From Caulobacter sp048541825 (GTDB taxonomy: Bacteria > Pseudomonadota > Alphaproteobacteria > Caulobacterales > Caulobacteraceae), in assembly GCF_048541825.1 (NCBI RefSeq), contig NZ_CP183332.1, positions 3,038,001-3,102,000 on the forward strand: 64,000 bases of DNA, read 5' to 3'. A program made the position numbers and the translations under genes. Below the pieces are notes generated by a model, which saw only the letters and a program-made list of their open reading frames with translations, did no database searches and was not told the DNA's origin. Shown here in pieces: positions 59,693-64,000 of the stretch (the stretch's first letter is position 1; each line of letters begins with the position of its first letter).

Positions 59693-59715
59693 ACGCCTTC
59701 AATCGCCGGGCAGCC

Positions 59716-60215
59716 TTACAGCCCGCACGCCCCGCCGAACTTGTGGGTCATCTGCAGGTAGTAGCTGCGCCCGGTCGAGTCGAACCACGAAGTGTCATAA
59801 TAGGGATAGCCCGAATAGGTCGGGTCACGCTGGGGGCCCTTGTCCAGCAGGTTGTCGACCGCAAGGCTGATCCGGGTGGTGTCGTTCAGGTCGTACTGGA
59901 CGGTGGCGTTGTAGAGATAGCTCTCCTTGATCCAGCCATCCTCGGCGTAGTTGGGCAGACGATCCAGGCGCTGGCCGTGTAAGCCCAGGGTCAGGCGATC
60001 CAGAGTCCAGTTGATCGAGCCGGTGCTCTTGGAGCGGGGGATGTCGTAGCCGCTGTCATAGGCCAGCTGGTTCTCGATCGGATCGCCCGGATATTGCCGG
60101 CTGGTGTGCTTGTGCACCCAGGTATGGGTCAGGCCGAAATTGAACGTCCCGAAGCTTTCGTGCTGGTTTTCCAAAACGGCCGCGCCACGGGCGCTCACCC
60201 CGGCGCAGTCGTCCG
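59716..60215 (-). pseudogene. TonB-dependent receptor, 3' remnant
   Basis: Only the last ~165 residues of a receptor barrel are left: ESFGTFNFGLTHTWVHKHTS, INWTLDRLTLGLHGQRLDRL, LYNATVQYDLNDTTRISLAV, DNLLDKGPQRDPTYSGYPYY and SYYLQMTHKFGG. The frame continues upstream but there reads the antisense-like end of the neighbouring membrane-protein gene, whose stop is at 60228. Signal, plug and most of the barrel are absent and no start is seen, so a deletion has joined the remnant to that gene. Confidence 0.8.
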
Positions 60216-60227
60216 CAGGGCCGCGCC

Positions 60228-61043
60228 CTAGCGCGGTGCGACCGCCGCCTTCAGCCGGCGCCGCCGCCAGTCGTCGAAGTGGACCTTGCCCAGCCAGAAC
60301 AGCATGATCGGCAGCGGCGCCAGGGCGAGGACGTAAAGCAGAGCTGAGTCCTGCAGGGCCTCGGGAAACACCTGCTGCTGCCCGAGGAAGAACGACCCCG
60401 AGGCGATGAACAGCGAAAAGCACATGCGCCAAAGGTGCCGCGCAATCCGCGAGACCCTGGACAGCTGCTTGCGCACGAGCACATGCAATTCACCCGCGGC
60501 CGCGAAGGCCCCGGCAATCGTAAACAGGAAGAAGGCCGGCGGCGGCGAGCCGTCCACCGTGCCGCTGGGGCTGGCCGCGCCCATCCGCATGAAGATCACC
60601 CCAGCGGCGGTGATGGTGAGGGCGACGACCAGCCCGATGACCTCCGGCACGCCGGCCTTCACCTCCCGCTGTCGGGCCGCCATCGTGCCACTGACCAGAA
60701 GGTACAGCGCCAGGACGCCGGCTACGAAGTTGGGCCGCTGGCCGGTATCAAGGAACGGCGCCACGCCCGCGCCGATGGCATAGGCTGTGAACATCGCCAG
60801 AAAGAACACCGATCCCGCCGCGCGGTGGACGCTCTGACCCTTGCGCGAGGCCAGGGCGACGACGCCAGTGACCATCCCGATCGCTCCGCCGGCGATGTGC
60901 GCCCACAGCAGGGCGTTGGCCCCCAGATGCATCCAGGCCGGATCGCCGGGCCCGGCCTGCAGATTATCCGCCAGGGCGATCGAAGGCAGCAGCGCGGCGG
61001 CAATGACGAACAGGACGAGCGTTACGGGAAACCGGTGTGTCAT
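60228..61043 (-). CDS. DUF2306-like multi-pass membrane protein
   Basis: 271 residues with about seven hydrophobic helices. A signal-like start (VTLVLFVIAAALLPSIALAD) is followed by ANALLWAHIAGGAIGMVTGV, RKGQSVHRAAGSVFFLAMFT and later GELHVLVRKQLSRVSRIARH, LWRMCF. Conserved His residues in helices (WAHIAGG, VHRAAG, LHVL, RHLWRM) recall DUF2306 proteins and could bind haem, but no function is established. Its gene ends against the receptor remnant and is divergent from the AraC regulator gene, whose target it may be. Confidence 0.75.
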   Translation of the reverse strand: MTHRFPVTLVLFVIAAALLPSIALADNLQAGPGDPAWMHLGANALLWAHIAGGAIGMVTGVVALASRKGQSVHRAAGSVFFLAMFTAYAIGAGVAPFLDTGQRPNFVAGVLALYLLVSGTMAARQREVKAGVPEVIGLVVALTITAAGVIFMRMGAASPSGTVDGSPPPAFFLFTIAGAFAAAGELHVLVRKQLSRVSRIARHLWRMCFSLFIASGSFFLGQQQVFPEALQDSALLYVLALAPLPIMLFWLGKVHFDDWRRRRLKAAVAPR

Positions 61044-61129
61044 GGCCCCTTACTTGTTGATATGGGCGGCGGACGCCATGATCGTGCCGTCCGTGCGCAT
61101 GATCGTTCGTAACAACAGGGGCCGCGCCG

Positions 61130-62176
61130 ATGTCGAACCTGACCACGTCAGCAGGACTCGCCGCCGGCCTGATCGCGTTCGCTGTCCAGAAGGGCGCGGA
61201 TCGCGCGGCGCTGATGACCCGGGCTGGCCTGAGCCTCGCCGACCTGGCGGACCACGACGACCGCCTGCCTTTCGAGACCTATGTGGCCCTGATGCGCGCG
61301 GCCCAGGACCTTTGCGATGACCCGGCGCTGGCATTGCATTTCGGCGAGGCCGTCGACCTGGCGGAGATATCGATCGTCGGCCTGATCATGAACGCCTCGG
61401 CCACCATGGGCGACGCCTTCACCCAGATGCAGCGCTTCGGCCGGCTGACGCTGGAAACAGAGGGGCTCAGCGACGGACCGCGCTTCACGCTGACCGCGCG
61501 CGACGGCCAGCTGTGGATGGTCGATACGCGGGCTGATCCCAACAGCTTCCCCGAACTGACCGAAGGGGCCTTCGTCCGGCTGGTCTGCGGCCCGCGCCGC
61601 TTCCTGCCCGAGCCGCACGTGCTGGAGGTACAGTTTTCCCACCCGGCGCCGGCCTGGCGGGCCGAGTACGACCGCATTTTCCAGTGCCCAGTGACCTTCT
61701 CCAGCGGCTGGAACGCCATGCGGCTCGACCCGCGCATCGTGACCTGGCCGGTGGCCCTCCAGCCACGCTACGTGTTCGGCGTCCTGACCCAGAGGGCCGA
61801 CGGCCTGCTGCAGGAGCTCGAAGACCAGAAGACCGTTCGAGGCCGGGTCGAGGCCGTACTGCTGCCGCTGCTGCACACCGGCGAGGTCGGCGCCGACGTC
61901 GTCGCCCGCGCCCTGGGCTTCAGCCGCCAGACCCTGTTCCGGAAGCTCAGGACCGAGGCCGCCACCTTCAAGCAGGTGCTTGACGCCCTGCGCCACCGCA
62001 TGGCGCTGCGCTACCTCACCGGCGCAAGAGCCTCGGTCAACGAGACCGCCTACCTCGTCGGCTTCTCCGAACCCGCCGCCTTCTCCCGCGCCTTCAAACG
62101 CTGGACCGGCCAGAGCCCCCGCGAGGTCCAGCTGGCAAGAGGGTCAGCTACCGGCGATCGCCTACCCTCCGGATAG
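61130..62176 (+). CDS. AraC-family transcriptional regulator (OruR/GbdR-like architecture)
   Basis: 348 residues. The N-terminal ~190 residues form the arabinose-binding-like domain of the PF12625 type (LIAFAVQKGADRAALMTRAG, DLCDDPALALHFGEAVDLAE, FGRLTLETEGLSDGPRFTL). The C-terminal 100 hold two helix-turn-helix motifs (VVARALGFSRQTLFRKLRTE and VNETAYLVGFSEPAAFSRAF, then KRWTGQSPREVQ). Such regulators usually activate a neighbouring catabolic gene with a small ligand. It is divergent from the DUF2306-like gene across about 86 bp, the simplest candidate target. Confidence 0.92.
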   Translation: MSNLTTSAGLAAGLIAFAVQKGADRAALMTRAGLSLADLADHDDRLPFETYVALMRAAQDLCDDPALALHFGEAVDLAEISIVGLIMNASATMGDAFTQMQRFGRLTLETEGLSDGPRFTLTARDGQLWMVDTRADPNSFPELTEGAFVRLVCGPRRFLPEPHVLEVQFSHPAPAWRAEYDRIFQCPVTFSSGWNAMRLDPRIVTWPVALQPRYVFGVLTQRADGLLQELEDQKTVRGRVEAVLLPLLHTGEVGADVVARALGFSRQTLFRKLRTEAATFKQVLDALRHRMALRYLTGARASVNETAYLVGFSEPAAFSRAFKRWTGQSPREVQLARGSATGDRLPSG

Positions 62177-62330
62177 GCGAGGGCGACGGTCAGAATCGGG
62201 CCTCCCACCGGAGCCCAGTCTTCCTGGCCGAGCGCTGACCTGAACCGCCGTGAGCCAACCCGGGGCGGCAACGTCGCCTTGCGATCACACACCACCCGAC
62301 TCTAAGGTCTGCAATTGCGAGGATCCGAGT

Positions 62331-63161
62331 ATGGCCGACCTGAAGAGACGCGTTTTGATCATCGCCGGAGCCGGACTCGCGACGGGTCTGGTCGCCAGTC
62401 CCGCCGCAGCCCGGGATCTGGCGGACTTCGCAAACGGGCAAGCCGGGCGCGCCACGGTGGACCACGCCGCCCTTGACGCCCTGCTGGCGCGCTGGACCCA
62501 GGATTCAAGCGACGGGGTAGTGCGGGTCGACTATGCCGGCTGGCGTCGATCCAACCCTGCACGCGATGGGTTGGGCCGCTATATCGACCACCTGTCGGCC
62601 CTTGACCCCCAAGCCTTGAGCCGGCCGGAACAGTTCGCCTTCTGGGCCAATCTCTACAACGCCCTGACCCTTCGCGAGGTCATCGACGCCTGGCCGGTCA
62701 AGTCGATCCGGGAAATCCGCTCATCTCTGCTTGTCGCCGGCCCGTGGAAGAAGACCGTCGTCCGGGTTCGCGGCGTCGACCTTTCGCTGGACGGCATCGA
62801 GCACGGCATTCTGCGCAAGGGATGGTCGGATCCGCGCGTCCATTATGCGGTCAACTGCGCCTCGTTCAGTTGCCCCAATCTGCGGCGGCAAGCCTGGCGC
62901 GGTGCGGGACTGGGTCCGACGCTGGATGAAGCGGCACGCGCCTATGTTAATCATCCCCGCGGCGTGGCTTTCAAGGGCGCGGCGCTCACGGTGTCCTCAA
63001 TCTACAAATGGTATTCGAGCGATTTCGGCGGCTCTGACCGACGCGTCATCGACCACCTCGTCGGCTATGCGGCGGCGCCCCTCAAGGCCCGCCTTCTCCA
63101 GGTCGACCGGATCGCTGGCGACACCTATAACTGGTCGATCAATGCCATGGAAAACCGCTGA
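62331..63161 (+). CDS. exported DUF547 protein
   Basis: 276 residues with a signal peptide (KRRVLIIAGAGLATGLVASP, then AAA). DUF547 signatures follow: DGVVRVDYAGWRRS, FAFWANLYNALTLREVIDAW, LSLDGIEHGILRKGWSDPRV and the cysteine motif HYAVNCASFSCPNLRRQAW. The family is related by fold to transglutaminase-like proteins but has no proven activity. ATG 62331 is used; the longer frame before it includes no signal peptide. It is the first gene of a three-gene operon with TVP38-type and flavoprotein genes, an arrangement seen in other Proteobacteria. Confidence 0.9.
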   Translation: MADLKRRVLIIAGAGLATGLVASPAAARDLADFANGQAGRATVDHAALDALLARWTQDSSDGVVRVDYAGWRRSNPARDGLGRYIDHLSALDPQALSRPEQFAFWANLYNALTLREVIDAWPVKSIREIRSSLLVAGPWKKTVVRVRGVDLSLDGIEHGILRKGWSDPRVHYAVNCASFSCPNLRRQAWRGAGLGPTLDEAARAYVNHPRGVAFKGAALTVSSIYKWYSSDFGGSDRRVIDHLVGYAAAPLKARLLQVDRIAGDTYNWSINAMENR

Positions 63162-63877
63162 TGAGCCTGATGAGACGCTTTCTGCCCTTGCTGGTTCTCG
63201 CCGTCCTGGTGGTGGCTGTGTTCGCCAGCGGCGTGACCCGCTACCTCAATTTCGAGGCGCTGCGGACTCATGAGACGGCCTTGCGGGCCTTTGTCGGCGA
63301 ACACCTGATCCTGGCCCTGCTCAGCTTCATGGCCGTCTATGCCGTGGCCACGGCGATCAGCGTTCCCGGGGGCCTGATCCTGACCCTCACGGGCGGCTAT
63401 CTGTTTGGCCCCTGGGTCGGCGGCGGCGCTACCGTGGTCGGCGCCACGATCGGGGCCGTTCTGGTGTTCTATGCGGTCCGCACCTCGCTGGGCGAGGTGT
63501 TGCGCCGGCGCGCCGAGGCCTCAGGCGGGACGCTAAAGGCTGTCATCGATGGCGTTCAGGCGGGGGCCTTTGGCTATATCCTGACCCTCAGGCTGGTGCC
63601 TCTGGCCCCCTTCTGGTTGGTCAATATCGCCGCCGCCCTGGCCCATGCGCCGCTACGGGCCTATGCCCTGGCCACCTTCCTGGGCATCATGCCTGCCACC
63701 TTCATCTATAGCGGCATCGGCGCCGGGATCGGCGATCTGATCGCCCGCGGCGAAACGCCGAACGCCGGGGCGATTTTCGAACCCCGCGTCCTCCTGCCCC
63801 TGATCGGGCTGGGCCTGCTGTCGCTGGGCACCACCCTCTATCAACGCCGCCGCGCCAAAACCGGAAACGCCCTGTGA
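63161..63877 (+). CDS. TVP38/TMEM64 family (DedA-like) membrane protein
   Basis: 238 residues with about five to six hydrophobic segments. AISVPGGLILTLTGGYLFGP, WVGGGATVVGATIGAVLVFY and FGYILTLRLVPLAPFWLVNI are the VTT-domain signature (GxxFG and the R-x-xPxxP re-entrant loop region). Members act in membrane lipid scrambling, lipid-carrier recycling or metal/selenite handling. It overlaps the stop of the DUF547 gene by one base and the start of the next by four. Confidence 0.92.
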   Translation: MSLMRRFLPLLVLAVLVVAVFASGVTRYLNFEALRTHETALRAFVGEHLILALLSFMAVYAVATAISVPGGLILTLTGGYLFGPWVGGGATVVGATIGAVLVFYAVRTSLGEVLRRRAEASGGTLKAVIDGVQAGAFGYILTLRLVPLAPFWLVNIAAALAHAPLRAYALATFLGIMPATFIYSGIGAGIGDLIARGETPNAGAIFEPRVLLPLIGLGLLSLGTTLYQRRRAKTGNAL

Positions 63878-64000
63878 CCTCCAAAACCCTCAAGGTCGAC
63901 ATGGTCGTCATCGGGGCGGGCTCGGGCGGCCTGTCCGTGGCTGCCGGGGCCGCTCAACTGGGCCTCAAGGTGGTGTTGTTCGAAAAGGGGGAAATGGGCG
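63874..64000 (+). CDS. FAD-dependent pyridine nucleotide-disulfide oxidoreductase (3' partial)
   Basis: A GTG start overlaps the upstream stop (GTGA). Only 42 residues are inside the window: KVDMVVIGAGSGGLSVAAGA, then LKVVLFEKGEMG, the N-terminal FAD fold of mercuric-reductase/dihydrolipoamide-dehydrogenase-like enzymes. The linked DUF547 and TVP38 genes support the mercuric-reductase-like branch. The redox CxxxxC motif would lie just beyond the edge. Confidence 0.8.
   Translation, partial: MTSKTLKVDMVVIGAGSGGLSVAAGAAQLGLKVVLFEKGEMG

Noticed and set aside
1..64000. CRISPR arrays, tRNA or rRNA genes, prophage modules, integrase
   Set aside because: No regularly spaced repeats, no tRNA-like cloverleaf or rRNA sequence and no phage or integrase proteins were recognised by reading.

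Overview
The window is GC-rich DNA from an alphaproteobacterium, most likely one of the Caulobacteraceae (Caulobacter/Phenylobacterium type). This is inferred from the many TonB-dependent receptors with DEIVVTG-type N-termini, from tryptophan-halogenase-like and ROK genes beside a receptor, from a FixL-FixJ-FixK oxygen-sensing cluster, and from an alphaproteobacterial intergenic repeat. No rRNA, tRNA or CRISPR array was seen.

Region 1 (1-16.7 kb) is a galactoside island. After a partial metallo-hydrolase and a small exported protein come a D-galactonate dehydratase and, on the other strand, a tight operon running GH42 beta-galactosidase, exported alpha/beta hydrolase, sodium:solute symporter, glpD, glpK. 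A GH36 alpha-galactosidase is divergent from that operon and a TonB receptor follows. Alpha-galactosidase, beta-galactosidase, an exported esterase-like hydrolase and glycerol catabolism together fit use of plant or algal galactolipids (digalactosyl-diacylglycerol) or their galactosylglycerol head groups. A shared ATGATAAATCAT-like palindrome occurs at three of its promoters. Decayed IS6 and IS3 relics lie at both ends.

Region 2 (16.8-28 kb) has a LytTR/LytS-type two-component system, an M13 metallopeptidase, and a second operon: TonB receptor, YfcC-type permease, exported cyanophycinase, isoaspartyl peptidase. These look like a pathway for using cyanophycin or related beta-aspartyl peptides. 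A response regulator and a large GAF-PAS4 hybrid kinase follow (28-31.6 kb).

Region 3 (32.2-43.1 kb) is a second glycan locus: a small membrane protein, ROK sugar kinase, LamG-GH2 exo-beta-glycosidase, ROK repressor, TonB receptor with a doubled LacI-type operator, and a tryptophan-halogenase-like flavoprotein. Region 4 (43.1-47.4 kb) is a BlaI-type repressor with a BlaR1-like M56 protease whose sensor domain is replaced by eight ankyrin repeats. It is co-directional with a GMC oxidoreductase and a small exported partner.

Region 5 (47.4-59.7 kb) is a microaerobic block: fixL, fixJ, fixK, a single-domain receiver, alcohol dehydrogenase plus cytochrome c, an ADP-forming acyl-CoA synthetase, a pyridoxamine-oxidase-fold protein, a DUF883-type membrane protein, a beta-CASP nuclease, a quinone oxidoreductase and a LOG protein. 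Candidate FixK boxes and a shared FixJ-like motif lie in its promoters. The end (59.7-64 kb) holds a truncated receptor remnant, a membrane protein, an AraC regulator and a DUF547-TVP38-flavoprotein operon cut by the window edge.
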